A DNA stretch of 64,000 bases from Roseomonas sp. OT10 (GCF_020991085.1 NZ_CP087719.1:4174001-4238000), one strand, 5' to 3'. Counted from the first letter of the stretch, positions 10,799 through 23,498 are shown. The notes: generated by a model not told the origin, from the sequence alone. Program-made: numbers and translations.

Positions 10799-11407
10799 TC
10801 AGCCCGGGTTGATGCGGGTAATCTTGGTGCCGTTCAGCGCCAGCGCCGCCATCAGCCCCTGCTGGTTGAAGGTGATGGCATAGACCGGCTCCGCCAGGGT
10901 GGTCGCTGTCACGTTCGCCTGCACGCCCTGGTCCAGCACCACCACGCTCGGGCCCGTCCCGATCTCCCAGCCATCGGCGGCGTTCAGCAAGGTGTTCAGC
11001 GCCGCGTCGGTCATGAAGAACATGGCGAGCCCGGCGGACTGGGCCCCCGCCAGCAGGCCGAGCGAGGCGCCGGCGATGTTGTAGTAGCCGACGATGGTGC
11101 TGCCGCGCAGCAATGCGCCCTCGCCGTACTGGCCGCCGACGATGAAGCCGCCGGAGATGACGCGCGGGAAGACCAGCACCGCCTTGGCCGGGCCGAACAG
11201 GGGCCGTGCGTTGTCCATGCCGCGCAGCCGCAGCAGGGCGGCGTTCACCTCGGCGTCGATCTCGGCGCGGGTGGCGGCCTCGGCGCGGCGGGGGCGCAGC
11301 GCCGCCGCGCCGGCCAGACCGGCCAGGGCCAGCGCCGGCAGCAGGCGGCCTCCCAGGGCACGGCGCGTCAGGTCCGGCCGGACGTTGGTCGCGATATCCT
11401 CGTGCAT
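10799..11407 (-). CDS. SYLF/Ysc84 lipid-binding domain protein, exported
   Basis: 202 residues with an N-terminal export signal (arginines at 15-16, then LLPALALAGLAGAAAL, with cleavage likely near AEA at 42-44). The SYLF domain follows: FGPAKAVLVFPRVISGGFIVGG and the GEGALL strand are typical of Ysc84/BPSL1445-type proteins, which bind phosphoinositide-like lipids. Probably periplasmic. The gene is 44 bp upstream of the CoA-binding gene and may be co-transcribed with it. It is divergent from the GH17 gene across about 217 bp that must hold both promoters. Confidence 0.87.
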   Translation of the reverse strand: MHEDIATNVRPDLTRRALGGRLLPALALAGLAGAAALRPRRAEAATRAEIDAEVNAALLRLRGMDNARPLFGPAKAVLVFPRVISGGFIVGGQYGEGALLRGSTIVGYYNIAGASLGLLAGAQSAGLAMFFMTDAALNTLLNAADGWEIGTGPSVVVLDQGVQANVTATTLAEPVYAITFNQQGLMAALALNGTKITRINPG

Positions 11408-11624
11408 GCTTCCGCTCTCCGCTCATCGGGCCGCGGCGCTGGGCCCGGACGCTGGCCGAACGCCGCGGCCCGCCTTCGGCTGCATGGCGGGCGAAGGGAG
11501 GGTTGAAGCGGCCGCGGGATGGCGCCGCGCGGGGGAAAGCCCGCCCGCGCTCCGCGCCCTGCCACAGGATGGCCATGGGATGGCGCGGTATTCGCCCCGG
11601 CCGTGCCGCGGTATCTCCGCCGTC

Positions 11625-13322
11625 ATGCCGCCAACCTCGCCGACTCCGTCCCGGCCCCCCTCCCCCCGTCCCCTGGGGCGCCGCCCCTTCGGCCTGCCCC
11701 TGCTGCTGGCCATCGGCGCCGGGCTGCTGCTGACCCTGCTGGGCTGGTGGTGGCCGAACCGGGCGCAGCTGGCCGATCTCCCCATGCCGGCGGAGCGGCT
11801 GAACAGCGTCTCCTTCGCCCCCTTCCGCCCCGGGCAGAGCCCGCTGCGCGACCGCTTCCCGACGGCGGCGCAGGTGGAGGAGGACCTGCGCCTGATCGCC
11901 CCGCGCACCCGCGCCATCCGCACCTATGCCAGCATCGAGGGGCAGTACGAGGTGGCGGAGCTGGCGCAGCGCCACGGGATCAGGGTCTGGAAGGGTGCCT
12001 GGCTGGGCCGCGACCTGCGGCAGAACGAGCGCGAGCTGGCCAAGCTGGTCGAGACGGCGAACCGCTTCCCCGACACCATCGAGCGCGTGGTGGTGGGCAA
12101 CGAGGTGCTGCTGCGCCGCGACCTGCCGCCCGAGGTGCTGGCCGCCGCCCTCGACCGGGTCAGGGCGCAGGTCCGCCAGCCCGTCACCTATGCCGACGTC
12201 TGGGAGTTCTGGGCGCAGTTCCCCGAGCTGGCGAGGCATGTGGACATCGTGACCATCCACATCCTGCCCTACTGGGAGGACGAGCCGCTCGACGTGGAGG
12301 CGGCCATCGCCCATGTGCGCGACATCTACCGGAAGATGAAGGCGATGTTCCCGGACAAGCCGATCGCCATCGGCGAGGTCGGCTGGCCCAGCCACGGCCG
12401 CTGGCGCGAGGGCGCCGTGCCCTCCGTGGTGAACCAGGCGCGCTTCCTGCGCGAGTTCGCCGCGCTGAGCCGGGAGGAGGGCTTCGACTACAACGTCATC
12501 GAGGCCTTCGACCAGATCTGGAAGTACAAGAACGAGGGCACGGTCGGCGCCGCCTGGGGCCTCTGGACCGCCGACCGGGCGCCGAAGTTCGCGCTCTCCG
12601 GCCCGGTGCGGGAGAACGCGGATTGGGGCTGGTACGCCGGTGCCGCCGCCCTGCTGGGGCTGGGCCTCCTCGCCGCGACCGCGCGCGCCTTCCCCGCCGC
12701 CTCCGGACCGGGGCTGGCGCTGCTCTCCCTCGCCCTGGGCAACGCGCTGGCCTTCGCCTGGTGCGGCGGCGTGCCCTACGCCTTCGACGAGCACCTGCTG
12801 CTGTCGGTCACGGTCAACCTCGCCGGGCAGGCGGCGCTGGCCGCGCTGCTGCTGCGGCGCGCCGGGCAGCGGCTCTCCGGCCTGCCGGTCGAGCCGGCGC
12901 GGAACGGTGCGATGGCCACGGCCACGGTGCGGGACCTGCTGCGCCTCCGCCTCCGCTGGCGCGACTGGCGCGGCTTCGCGCTGGACGACCTCGCCTTCGT
13001 CTTCCTCTGGACCGCGGCGGTGCTGCAGCTCCTGCTGCTCTTCGACCCGCGCTACCGCGACTTCCCCTTCCCGACCTTCGCCGTGCCGCTGGTGGCGGTG
13101 GTGGCGCGCGCCGCCCTGGGCGACCTGCCGCGCCACGGCGGCGGCTGGGCGGAGCTCTGGGCCGGCGGCACCCTGGCCCTGGCGGCCCTCGCCAGCGCGG
13201 CCCTGGAAGGGCCGCACAACATCCAGGCGCTGGGCTGGACCGCCTGTGCCCTGGGGCTGGCGGCACCCGCCCTGCTGCGCCTGCGCCAGCCGGCGCCCCG
13301 CCGGGTGGAGCGGCTGGCATAG
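11625..13322 (+). CDS. membrane-anchored GH17 family glucanase/glucanosyltransferase
   Basis: 565 residues. One membrane segment (about 21-40) leads into a periplasmic GH17 (beta-1,3-glucan-active) barrel. The family's acid/base glutamate is in [10 protein letters not shown] and its nucleophile in [10 protein letters not shown]. About six further membrane helices form the C-terminal third. Similar alphaproteobacterial proteins remodel beta-glucans such as periplasmic cyclic glucan, so a role in glucan synthesis or branching is an inference. An in-frame ATG at 11580 is an alternative start and neither has a convincing ribosome-binding site. gmhA follows after two strong hairpins. Confidence 0.8.
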   Translation: MPPTSPTPSRPPSPRPLGRRPFGLPLLLAIGAGLLLTLLGWWWPNRAQLADLPMPAERLNSVSFAPFRPGQSPLRDRFPTAAQVEEDLRLIAPRTRAIRTYASIEGQYEVAELAQRHGIRVWKGAWLGRDLRQNERELAKLVETANRFPDTIERVVVGNEVLLRRDLPPEVLAAALDRVRAQVRQPVTYADVWEFWAQFPELARHVDIVTIHILPYWEDEPLDVEAAIAHVRDIYRKMKAMFPDKPIAIGEVGWPSHGRWREGAVPSVVNQARFLREFAALSREEGFDYNVIEAFDQIWKYKNEGTVGAAWGLWTADRAPKFALSGPVRENADWGWYAGAAALLGLGLLAATARAFPAASGPGLALLSLALGNALAFAWCGGVPYAFDEHLLLSVTVNLAGQAALAALLLRRAGQRLSGLPVEPARNGAMATATVRDLLRLRLRWRDWRGFALDDLAFVFLWTAAVLQLLLLFDPRYRDFPFPTFAVPLVAVVARAALGDLPRHGGGWAELWAGGTLALAALASAALEGPHNIQALGWTACALGLAAPALLRLRQPAPRRVERLA

Positions 13323-13360
13323 CCGGCACCCGTTCCCCATCTGCCGGGTGCGGGCCGCTT

Positions 13361-13428
13361 CACCCGCCCCGGGGCGGGTGGTAAGGCCGCCCTGTCCCGC
13401 AGGCGGGGCTTCGCGCGAAGCCCCGCCT
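13361..13428. terminator. two perfect palindromes between GH17 and gmhA
   Basis: CACCCGCCCCGGGGCGGGTG (13361-13380) is a perfect 20-bp palindrome. At 13401-13428 the 14-nt arm AGGCGGGGCTTCGC meets its exact reverse complement. Both sit after the GH17 stop and before gmhA, the second only 30 bp upstream of the gmhA ATG. They could terminate GH17 transcription or shape the gmhA leader. Neither has a T tract. Confidence 0.45.
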
Positions 13429-13458
13429 CCCGCGCCTCCCCTCCCGGACGATTGCCGT

Positions 13459-14073
13459 ATGACCCGCCCCGCCGACCAGGATTTCGTGACCCGCTACCTC
13501 GCGGATTCCGTGCGCGCGGCGGAAGCCTTCGCCGCGGATGCCGGGGCGCAGGAGACCCTCTTCGCCATGGCCGGGGCCGTGACGGGCAGCCTGCGCGCGG
13601 GCGGCAAGCTGATGGTGGCGGGCAATGGCGGCTCGGCCGCGGATGCGCAGCACATCGCGGCGGAGTTCGTCTCCCGCCTGATGTACGACCGCGCCCCCCT
13701 GGCGGCGCTGGCCCTGACCACCGACAGCTCCAACCTCACGGCCATCGGCAACGACTACGGCTACGAGCAGGTCTTCGAGCGCCAGGTGCTGGGGCTGGGC
13801 AGGCCGGGCGACGTCTTCCTGGGCATCACCACCTCCGGCCGGTCGGCCAACATCCTGCGTGCCCTGGAGGCGGCGCGGAGCCGCGGCATCGTCACCCTCG
13901 GCTTCACCGGGCAGCATGGCGGCGCCATGGGCCCGCTCTGCGATCGCCTGCTCTGCGCCCCTGCCGGCCAGACGGCGATCATCCAGCAGGTCCACATCAC
14001 GGCCGCCCACCTGCTCTGCGCCCTGGTGGAGCGCAGCTTCTTCCCGCCCCCGGCCAGCGCGCCCAGCCTGTAG
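13459..14073 (+). CDS. gmhA: phosphoheptose isomerase (SIS domain)
   Basis: Converts sedoheptulose-7-phosphate to D-glycero-D-manno-heptose-7-phosphate, the first step of ADP-heptose supply for LPS core. It has 204 residues, the usual GmhA length. The SIS fold shows [23 protein letters not shown], the hallmark GNGGSAADA phosphosugar loop, followed by [17 protein letters not shown] and the [10 protein letters not shown] loop. [11 protein letters not shown] near the C-terminus holds a conserved histidine. The ATG at 13459 begins the homology, and a longer in-frame extension is opposite-gene noise. No other heptose genes are in the window. Confidence 0.93.
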   Translation: MTRPADQDFVTRYLADSVRAAEAFAADAGAQETLFAMAGAVTGSLRAGGKLMVAGNGGSAADAQHIAAEFVSRLMYDRAPLAALALTTDSSNLTAIGNDYGYEQVFERQVLGLGRPGDVFLGITTSGRSANILRALEAARSRGIVTLGFTGQHGGAMGPLCDRLLCAPAGQTAIIQQVHITAAHLLCALVERSFFPPPASAPSL

Positions 14074-14097
14074 CCGCCAGGGCCCCGGGCCGCCCCC

Positions 14098-14127
14098 GAA
14101 GCGGGGGCCCGTGAAGCGGGGGCCCGT
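14098..14127. repeat. 15-bp tandem duplication after gmhA
   Basis: GAAGCGGGGGCCCGT occurs twice head to tail in the 184-bp gap between gmhA and the convergent hybrid kinase gene. The rest of that gap shows GC-rich inverted repeats but no gene. Confidence 0.7.
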
Positions 14128-14257
14128 GCGGTCCGGCGCTGGAGCGGAGGGGGGCACCGGCCTGTGGATCGGCCCCGTGCGCCGATCCCCTCCCGGAGCC
14201 CTCGCCTGCCAGGGCCATGGCCGGGCGCCAGCCCGAACGCGGCCCTCGCGGCCGCCG

Positions 14258-16158
14258 TCAGCCGCCGATCATCTCCGCCACGCGGCGCGCCAGCTCCGCC
14301 TGCTGGAAGGGCTTGTGCAGCACCGGCAGGTCGCGGGGGACCTTGTCGATCTCCGCATAGCCGGTGACCAGCAGGACCGGCAGGCCGGGCCGCAGCGCAC
14401 GGGCGCGCTGGGCCAGCTCCACGCCGGTCATCTGCGGCATGGTGAGGTCGGCCACCAGCGCGTCGATGTCGCCCCGCTGCTCGAGCAGCCGCAGCGCGCC
14501 CGCCCCGTCGGCCGCCTCCAGGATGTCGTGGCCCAGCTCGGCGAGGAATGCCGACGTCACCTCCCGCACCGTGCTGTCGTCGTCCACGACCAGGATGCGG
14601 GCCCGACGGCCCTGCCGCGGCTCGGGCACGGCCTCGGCGGCCGCCTCCTGCGCCTCGTGGGCCCGGGGCAGCAGCAGCTCCACGCAGGTGCCCTCGCCGG
14701 GGCGGCTGGTGATGCGCGCGCTGCCGCCGGACTGGCGCATCAGGCCGTACACCATGGACAGGCCGAGACCCGTGCCCCGGCCGATCTCCTTGGTGGTGAA
14801 GAAGGGCTCGAAGGCACGGGCCAGCACCTCCGGCGCCATGCCGGTCCCCTCATCCTGCACGGACAGGCAGACGTAGTCGCCGGGCGGCAGGTCGCTGTCC
14901 GCATCCTCCGCCGCGGCGGGCAGCCCTTCCGGCCCGAGCGACAGGTTGCGGGTGCGGATGGTGATGACGCCGCCATGGGGCATCGCGTCACGCGCGTTGA
15001 TGCAGAGGTTCAGCACGGCCAGCTCCAGCTGCCCCGGATCGACGCGGGCCTGCCACAGCCCCTCGCCCAGCTCGCTCCGCACCCGCACCGCGCCGCCCAG
15101 GCTGCGCCCCAGCAGATCCTCCATGCCCAGGATCAGCGCATTCGCGTCCACCGGCTGCAGCGCCAGGTCGCGCTGCCGGCTGAAGCTCAGCAGCCGCTGG
15201 GTCAGTGCCGCGCCACGCTCCGCCGCCATGGTGGCGTTCTGCACCAGCCGGGTCAGCCGGGGGTCCATGGCGGCGCGGCGCGCGGCCAGCTGCAGGTTGC
15301 CCAGGATGGCGGTCAGCAGATTGTTGAAGTCGTGCGCGACGCCGCCCGCCATCGTGCCCAGCGCCTGCATCTTGTCGGCCTGCCGCAGGCGGTCCGCCAT
15401 GCGGCGCTGCTCGGTGACCTCGTGCTCGATCGTCACCAGGAAGCGCGGGGCCACCTCGTCCCGGGGCAGGATGGGAATGCGGTGGACCGAGAACCAGCGC
15501 GTGCCGCCCTCGTCCGGCCGCGCCTCCTCCGTCTCCACGGGCTCGTCGTGCAGCGCCTGCTCCGCCTGGCTCAGTGCCGCCGCCGCGGGCGGCGGCAGCA
15601 GGGCCGTCTCGGGGCGGCCCAGGCACTCCTCGACCGTCCGGCCCAGCGCCGCCGCCTTGGCCGCGTTCAGGCGGACGAAGCGCCCGCTGGCGTCCTTGAA
15701 GGCGATGCGGTCGGCCGAGCTGTCCAGCAGCCCGTGCAGCAGCATCCGTTCCGTGTCCAGCGCGCGGTCGAGCGACCAGCGGCGATGCGCACCCGCCACC
15801 ATGCTGCGCAGCGCGGCCGGCTCCCACGGCTTGGGCGAGTAGCCGGCGATGCGGCCGTTGTTGATCGCGGAGATCACGGCTTCCAGATCGGCGTAGCCGG
15901 TCAGCAGCAGCGCCTCCGCCGTGCTGATCTCACGGGCCCGGGCGAGGAACTGATCCCCCGTCATGCCCGGCATGCGCTGGTCGGAGAGGATCACCGAAAC
16001 CCGCGGCGCGGCGCGGAGCAGGTCCAGCGCCGCCGCCGGGGCCGTGGCGCAGAGGGTGTCGTACTCGTCCTCGAACAGGTCCTGCAGCGCCGTGACGATC
16101 TCCGCCTCGTCATCCACGAGCAGGATCGTCGGCCGCCCGTCTTCCGGCATGGTGAGGG

Positions 16159-16162
<4 letters not shown>
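14258..16162 (-). CDS. hybrid histidine kinase, REC-PAS-HisKA-HATPase-REC
   Basis: 634-residue cytoplasmic signalling protein without membrane segments. The N-terminal receiver has acidic pair D17-D18, acceptor D61 in LSDQRMPGM and lysine K111. A PAS-like domain spans about 140-255. The HisKA box GGVAHDFNN holds H277 and the ATPase has CINARDAM and GTGLGL (463-468). The C-terminal receiver has acceptor D572 in VADLTMPQM and K617. It overlaps the upstream kinase stop by 4 nt (ATGA), so it is the distal gene of the chemosensory operon. It is a plausible phosphorelay output, since no DNA-binding or GGDEF output is encoded here. Confidence 0.9.
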
Positions 16163-17906
<1,744 letters not shown>

Positions 17907-17910
<4 letters not shown>

Positions 17911-18980
17911 GCCACCTCCATCCGCGCATGGCGCAGCAGGCAGGGCGCGATCGCCTCCAGCGGCAGGCTGAGGCCCGCCGCGCCCAGACGGACCGCGGCC
18001 GCCGGCATGCCGTAGACCACGGCGCTGCTCTCGTCCTCGGCGATGGTGAGCCCGCCGGCACGCCGCAGGGCGAGGAGCCCGCTGGCCCCGTCCTCCCCCA
18101 TGCCGGTCAGCACCACCCCGACCCCGCTGGCGCCCAGAGCCTCCGCCACGGAGCGGAACAGCACGGTCGCCGCCGGGCGCTGGCCGCCGACCGGGCCCTC
18201 CTGGTCGATATGCAGCGCGCCCGCCCGCGTCAGGCTCAGGTGGCGGTCGCCGGGCGCCACCAGCACGTGGCCCGGCCTGGGCACCATCCCCTCCTCGGCC
18301 AGCCGGACGCGCAGCGGCACGACCCCGTTCAGCCAGTCGGCGAAGCCGGCCATGAAGGAGGCGCCCATGTGCTGCACCAGCAGCACCGGCAGCGGGAATT
18401 CGGCCGGCAGGGCGCCCAGCAGGCGTGCGAGGGCCGGCGGCCCGCCGGTGGAGGCCGCCACCGCCACCAGGCTGGGCCGCGCGGCGGGGATGGGGGGCGC
18501 CGGCACCGGCCGCGATGCCGGGGCCGTCCCGGCCAGATGCCGCCGGCGGATGACCGGGACCCGGCTCATGATGGCGAGCTGGGTGCGGATGGTGTCGGCG
18601 ATCGCCTCGTAGTCCCGGCTGGCCAGCCCGACCGGCTTCTCCACCACGGACAGGGCGCCGGCGCGCAGGGCCTGCATCGAGATATGCAGCCTCGAATCCT
18701 CGATCGCATCCGCGATCACCACGATCGGCGTGGGGCGCTCCGCCATGATGCGCCGCGTCGCCTCCAGCCCGTCCATGCCCGGCAGGCGGATGTCCATGGA
18801 GATCACGTCCGGCTGCACGCGCGGCAGCTCCCGCAACGCCTCCTCGGCCGAGCCGACGGCGGCCGCCAGCACCAGCCGCGGGTCCCGCGCCACGATATGG
18901 GCCAGGAGCTGCCGCACGACCGTCGAATCCTCGACGATCATGACGCGGGCCGGCGCCTCGCGGGACATCGCGCCACTCAC
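17907..18980 (-). CDS. cheB: chemoreceptor glutamate methylesterase CheB
   Basis: 357 residues. The N-terminal receiver has acceptor D63 (SMDIRLPGMDG) and K115. A linker of about 45 residues leads to the methylesterase domain, whose catalytic triad is S177 (AASTGG), H204 (VQHMG) and D297 (GMGEDGA). It removes methyl groups from glutamates of the MCP in this cluster and is normally activated by phosphorylation from CheA. Four-nt overlaps join it to cheA upstream and to the double-receiver kinase downstream. All active-site residues are present. It corresponds in position to WspF of Wsp systems. Confidence 0.95.
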
Positions 18981-21229
18981 AGCAGCTGGCCGATCGTCGC
19001 CAGCAGGTCGCGCTGGTCGAACTTCTGCTTGGTCAGGTAGGCGCCGGCACCGAGCTCCAGGCCCCTCCGGACATCGGCGGCCTCGTCGCGGGAGGTCATC
19101 AGCACCACCGGCAGGGCGGCGAGGCGCGGATCGGCCTTCATCGCCTCCAGCAGGCCGAAGCCATCCAGCCGCGGCATCTCCACGTCGGCGATCACCAGGT
19201 CCACCACCGCCTCGCCGCCGCGCAGCACGCGCAGGGCCTCCATCCCGTCCACGCTCAGCAGCACCCTGTAGCCCTGGGATTCGAGGATGCTCTTCTGCAG
19301 GGTACGGGTCGTGATCGAGTCGTCCACCACCAGGATGGTGGCCGCCTCCGGCCGTGCCGGCTCCGGCAACCCCAGGCCGCTCGCCGCCAGGCGGCCCTGG
19401 TCGCGCATCCAGCCCTCGACCAGCCCCTCCGGCCGCAGGACGAGGGCCACCGCGTCGTCCTCCAGCAGGCTGGCGCCATAGACCAGCCCCGCATCGAAGC
19501 CGGGCGCATCCACCTCCCCGACCAGGAGCGTGCGCACATCCTCCAGCCGGTCCACCGCCACGGCACAGCGGCGATGGCCGCGGCGGAGCAGCACGGCGCT
19601 CACGTGTCCCGACTCCACGGGAAGATTCGTGTCATGGGACCCCAGCAAGGCGAGAAGACTGACCACCGGGGCGATAACGTCCTGTCCCCCCAGGGCGATG
19701 CGTGCCGTCGGCTGCCCTTCCATCCGCTCCAGCCCCGCGGCCGGCAGGCGCAGCAGCCGCTCGACCGCATGGGTGGGGAAGCCGTAGCGCCGCCCCGCCG
19801 CGCCGACGAGGAGGACCGGCAGGCGCGCGGCGGAGAGGGGAACCTCCAGCACCATCTCCGTCCCCCAGGGGCGGCGCGCCCGCATCAGCGCCGTGCCCCG
19901 CAGCTTCCGGGCCGCCTCCGCCACCACGGACAGGCCCATGCCCCGGCCCGACAGCCGGTCCACCGCCTCCGCGGTCGAGAAGCCCGGCTCGAAGACCAGG
20001 GAGAGGAGCTGGTCGGGCGGGAGGGCCGGCGCCCCGGGCGCCCGGGGCGGCAACAGGCCGCGGCGCAGCGCCGTCGCCTCGATCCGGGCCAGATCCGGCC
20101 CCGCCCCGTCATCCGCCACGGAGAGGAGCAGCCGTCCGCCCTGGCTGGCCAGGCGCAGCACCACCTCGCCACGCTCCGGCTTGCCACGGGCGCGGCGCCG
20201 CTCCGGCGGCTCGATCCCATGCCCGACGGCATTGCGCAGCAGGTGCAGCACCGGGTCCTTCAGCGCCTGCAGCACCCCGCGATCGGCCTGCAACTCCAGC
20301 CCCTCCAGCCGGACGGACACCTCCCGCCCCGCCTCCCGCGCCAGGTCGCGCGCCATGCGGCCCAACCCGCCGAGCACCGTCTCCGCCGGAACCAGGCTGA
20401 TCCGCTCGAAGCCCTCGCGCAGGCGGCGGGCCGCCAGATCGGCGGCCCAGACGGCGCCGCGCTGCTCGCGCGCCAGGGCGATGGCACGGCGGGTCAGGGC
20501 CGCCATCTCATGGTCCAGCTCGCGCAGGCGGGGGGCGGAGGCGCGCGTGCCCTCCCCCGCCAGCAGGCCGGGGCGGACGACGTCCCAGCGCCGGCGCAGG
20601 GATCTCAGGCCCGCGGCGAGGCCGCGCAGGGCCTCGGCGGCCGCCTCCTGCCGCTGCAGCGTGCCGAACAGCTCGTGCACCGCGGCGGCCAGCTCATCCA
20701 CCTGCGCCGCCTGGACGCGCAGCGTGCCGCCCGCCGGGAAGCCGGACGCTGCCGGATCGGCGGCGCCCTCCGGCGCGGCGGGCGGGGCCGCATCGGCCGC
20801 CACCGCGGGCGCCGGAACCTCCGGGGGAGCGGCCTGCCGGGCCTCCGGCACCGTCTCCGCCAGCCAGCGATCCAGCGCCTGCAACGCGGCATCGGGGGTG
20901 GGAGGCGTCGCGCCGCCCTCCAGCGCGGCGACATAGCCCTCGACCCCGTCCAGCCCCTGCTGCACCACGGCCACGGTGGGCCCGTCCAGACTGGCCTGGC
21001 CTTCCAGGACGCGGGCGAGCAGCGCCTCCAGCCGGTGCGCCAGCGCCTCGACCACCGGCAGGTCCACGGCCCGGGCCGCGCCCTTCAGGCTGTGCGCCCG
21101 GCGGAAGATGTCCCGCAGATCGGCCGGGCGGCCCTGCTCGGCCTCCGCCAGCGCGGCGCGGATGGCGCCGAGGTGCTCCTGGTGCTCGGCCGCGAAGGCG
21201 GCCAGCAGCTCCTGGCGGAAATCCGACAT
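18977..21229 (-). CDS. cheA: CheA-type kinase fused to a C-terminal receiver
   Basis: 750 residues. An HPt domain has phospho-acceptor H46 (RRAHSLKGAAR), then comes a Pro/Ala-rich linker in place of a clear P2 domain. The dimerisation/HATPase region has HLLRNAVGHGIEPP and GRGMGLSVV. A CheW-like P5 domain (about 470-600) and a receiver (630-750) with acceptor D682 (IADVEMPRLDG) and K734 complete it. This CheA-REC fusion is characteristic of Wsp (WspE) and Che3-type alternative-function systems rather than flagellar chemotaxis. No separate cheY or cheZ is present. The start is 22 bp after the MCP stop. Confidence 0.94.
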   Translation of the reverse strand: MSDFRQELLAAFAAEHQEHLGAIRAALAEAEQGRPADLRDIFRRAHSLKGAARAVDLPVVEALAHRLEALLARVLEGQASLDGPTVAVVQQGLDGVEGYVAALEGGATPPTPDAALQALDRWLAETVPEARQAAPPEVPAPAVAADAAPPAAPEGAADPAASGFPAGGTLRVQAAQVDELAAAVHELFGTLQRQEAAAEALRGLAAGLRSLRRRWDVVRPGLLAGEGTRASAPRLRELDHEMAALTRRAIALAREQRGAVWAADLAARRLREGFERISLVPAETVLGGLGRMARDLAREAGREVSVRLEGLELQADRGVLQALKDPVLHLLRNAVGHGIEPPERRRARGKPERGEVVLRLASQGGRLLLSVADDGAGPDLARIEATALRRGLLPPRAPGAPALPPDQLLSLVFEPGFSTAEAVDRLSGRGMGLSVVAEAARKLRGTALMRARRPWGTEMVLEVPLSAARLPVLLVGAAGRRYGFPTHAVERLLRLPAAGLERMEGQPTARIALGGQDVIAPVVSLLALLGSHDTNLPVESGHVSAVLLRRGHRRCAVAVDRLEDVRTLLVGEVDAPGFDAGLVYGASLLEDDAVALVLRPEGLVEGWMRDQGRLAASGLGLPEPARPEAATILVVDDSITTRTLQKSILESQGYRVLLSVDGMEALRVLRGGEAVVDLVIADVEMPRLDGFGLLEAMKADPRLAALPVVLMTSRDEAADVRRGLELGAGAYLTKQKFDQRDLLATIGQLL

Positions 21230-21251
21230 CGGGACCGCGGCGCCCTGGGTC

Positions 21252-22919
21252 CTAGAGCCGGTAGCGGTCGGCCAGGGTGACCAGCTGCTGCGCTTGGCCG
21301 GCCAGGCTGCCGGCCGCGGAATCGAGCTGGCGTGTGCTGGCCGCCGTCTGCTGGCTGGCCTGGCGGATGTTCTGCAACGCCGCCATCACCTGCTCGATGC
21401 CCAGCTGCTGCTGGTTGGTGCTGGCCACGATCTGCTGGAAGGTCTGCACGCTCTCCTGGATCGAGCCGGTGATCTCCTCGATCGTCGCCTGGGTGGTGTC
21501 GGTGCGCTCCTTGCCGGCGGCGACCCGCTTCACCGCCTCCTCGGTCAGCATCACGGAACCGTTGATGCCGCGCTGGATGTCGCCCAGGATCTGGCGCACC
21601 TGGCCGGTCGCCTCCTTGGCCTGGTCGGCCAGGGCCTTCATCTCCGAGGCCACCACCGCGAAGCTGCGCCCCTGCTCGCCGGCCGCCGCCGCCTCGATCG
21701 CCGCGTTCAGCGCCAGGAGGTGGGTGCGCTCCGAGATGTCGTTCACCGTGGTGATGATCTCGCCGATCGCCTGCGTCTTCTCGCTGAGCGCGACGATGTT
21801 CTCCGCCACCGCCTCCGCCTGTTCGCGGATCGAATCCATCGCCCGCGCCGTCTCGTCCACCGCACGCAGCCCGGCCGAGCTGGTCTGCGCCGTCGCCTGG
21901 GCGGCCGCGATCACCTCCTGGGCGCGCTTGCCGATCTGCGCGCCGGAATGGGTGATCTCGTCCACCGTGGCCGCCGTCTCCTGCACGGCGGCGAGCTGCT
22001 CCTCCACGCCGGCCGCCTGCTGCTGGGTGGAGGCGCGGATCTCGGCCGCCGCGGCATTGAGGTTCTCCGTCGCCTCCCGGCTCTGCCGGGCGAGCTGGCG
22101 CAGGCCCTCCACCATCTCGTTGAGCGCCAGGCCGAGCCGGCCGATCTCGTCCCCGCCGACCTGCGCCGGCGCGCCTGCCAGGTCGCCCTGGCCGACGCGC
22201 TGCAGCACCTCGGCGAAGGCCGAGAGCGGGCCGACGATGGCACGGCGGATCAGCACGGTGATGCCGACCGCCAGCAGCACGGCGACCCCCAGGCCGGCGA
22301 TGACCGAGATCCGGCTGTTCTCGTAGACCTCGGCGACCCGGCTCTGCCCGACCGCGACGCCCTCGTTCAGCACCGCCTCGGCGCGGTCGAGCTGGCGGTC
22401 GATCTCCTCGATGGTCGCCACCACCGGGGCCTGGGCCGCCAGCAGACCGGCGACGTCGCCAGCGCGGATCGCCTGGAAATGCCGCTCCGCCTGCTGGCGC
22501 AGCTGGCGCAGCAGGCTGCCTGACTGGCCGAGCAGATTCGCGATCTGCCGCCAAGCCTCGACCCTCTCGCTGGACACGGCACTGTCCGCATAGCGCTGCG
22601 CCGTGGCGGTGGCGGCGGCCAGGGTCGTCTCCACCTGCGCCATCTGGCCCGTCCAGGCGCGCATCGGGTCCTCGCCCGGCGGCTGCCGCCCCAGCGCCTG
22701 CAGCAGGGCATGGGTGACGGCGGCGCCGTGGATGTCGCGCAGGGCGGTCTGCCCGTCATGCACCGTCGCAAGCTGGCGCAGCATGGCCACGTCGCGGCTG
22801 ACGATGGTGGAGGTGGTGTTCCGCACCAGTTCCAGCTGCCCCAGGCCATAGATGCCCTGCAGGGTCATCAGCAGGGTCAGCACGGCGAAGCCGAGGAGGA
22901 TGCGGTTGGCGATGGACAC
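21252..22919 (-). CDS. methyl-accepting chemotaxis protein
   Basis: 555 residues. Membrane segments lie at about 7-26 and 204-224 and enclose a periplasmic helical-bundle sensor of about 175 residues. HAMP spans about 225-278, and a long cytoplasmic signalling helix pair has the conserved tip [20 protein letters not shown]. Glu/Gln-rich heptads on either side provide likely CheR/CheB sites. There is no C-terminal CheR-tether pentapeptide (the end is VTLADRYRL). It is the dedicated receptor of this cluster, in the place of WspA or Mcp3. The ligand is unknown. Confidence 0.94.
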   Translation of the reverse strand: MSIANRILLGFAVLTLLMTLQGIYGLGQLELVRNTTSTIVSRDVAMLRQLATVHDGQTALRDIHGAAVTHALLQALGRQPPGEDPMRAWTGQMAQVETTLAAATATAQRYADSAVSSERVEAWRQIANLLGQSGSLLRQLRQQAERHFQAIRAGDVAGLLAAQAPVVATIEEIDRQLDRAEAVLNEGVAVGQSRVAEVYENSRISVIAGLGVAVLLAVGITVLIRRAIVGPLSAFAEVLQRVGQGDLAGAPAQVGGDEIGRLGLALNEMVEGLRQLARQSREATENLNAAAAEIRASTQQQAAGVEEQLAAVQETAATVDEITHSGAQIGKRAQEVIAAAQATAQTSSAGLRAVDETARAMDSIREQAEAVAENIVALSEKTQAIGEIITTVNDISERTHLLALNAAIEAAAAGEQGRSFAVVASEMKALADQAKEATGQVRQILGDIQRGINGSVMLTEEAVKRVAAGKERTDTTQATIEEITGSIQESVQTFQQIVASTNQQQLGIEQVMAALQNIRQASQQTAASTRQLDSAAGSLAGQAQQLVTLADRYRL

Positions 22920-22925
22920 GCGAGG

Positions 22926-23495
22926 TCAGGCTCCGGATGGGGCGGTGCGAAAGGGGCGTAGCAGCCGGTCGGGATCCAGCACGGCGAGCAGCGTCCCCTG
23001 CAAGGCGCCGGAGGCGACACGGGCGCGGTAGGAGACGGGCCCCTCCCCGCCCTCGGCCGCCCCCAGCGGGGTCACGGGCACGCCGGCCAGGACGCGGTCC
23101 ACGCGGAGCGCGAGGCGCCGGGGACCCTGTCGCAGCAGCAGCAGGTGGCCGCCGCCGCCCGGCGTCGCCGCCAGGCCCAGCATGACGGCAAGGTCCAGCA
23201 CGGCATGCAGCCGCCCGGCATGGCCGGTCAGGCCGAGCAGGGCGGGCGCGGCGCCCGGCAGCGGGGTGATGCCGCCTTCCGGCACCACCTCGCTCACCAC
23301 CTCCTTGGCGATGCCGTAGTGCTCCATCCCGACGGCGCAGGCGAGGACGCGCCGCTCCTCCACCTGGGCGGCGGCGCCGCGGCGGGCGAGCTGGTCCGCC
23401 CGCTCGTCCAGCAGCCGCCCGATCCGGACCGCGTCGAGCGGCGGCCGGTCCGGGTCCAGGTCCGGCAGGACCAGCGGGCCGAGGCGCAGCACCAT
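22926..23495 (-). CDS. CheW-like adaptor (proximal to MCP)
   Basis: 189 residues with a CheW fold: VLACAVGMEHYGIAKEVVSEVVP, then LLGLTGHAGRLHAVLDLAVMLGL, the typical paired strands that bind receptor and CheA P5. An N-terminal extension of about 45 residues precedes the fold. It couples the MCP to CheA. The cluster has two CheW genes flanking cheR, as WspB and WspD do in Wsp systems. It lies 6 bp from the MCP gene and 3 bp from cheR, so co-translation is likely. Confidence 0.9.
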   Translation of the reverse strand: MVLRLGPLVLPDLDPDRPPLDAVRIGRLLDERADQLARRGAAAQVEERRVLACAVGMEHYGIAKEVVSEVVPEGGITPLPGAAPALLGLTGHAGRLHAVLDLAVMLGLAATPGGGGHLLLLRQGPRRLALRVDRVLAGVPVTPLGAAEGGEGPVSYRARVASGALQGTLLAVLDPDRLLRPFRTAPSGA

Positions 23496-23498
23496 GGC

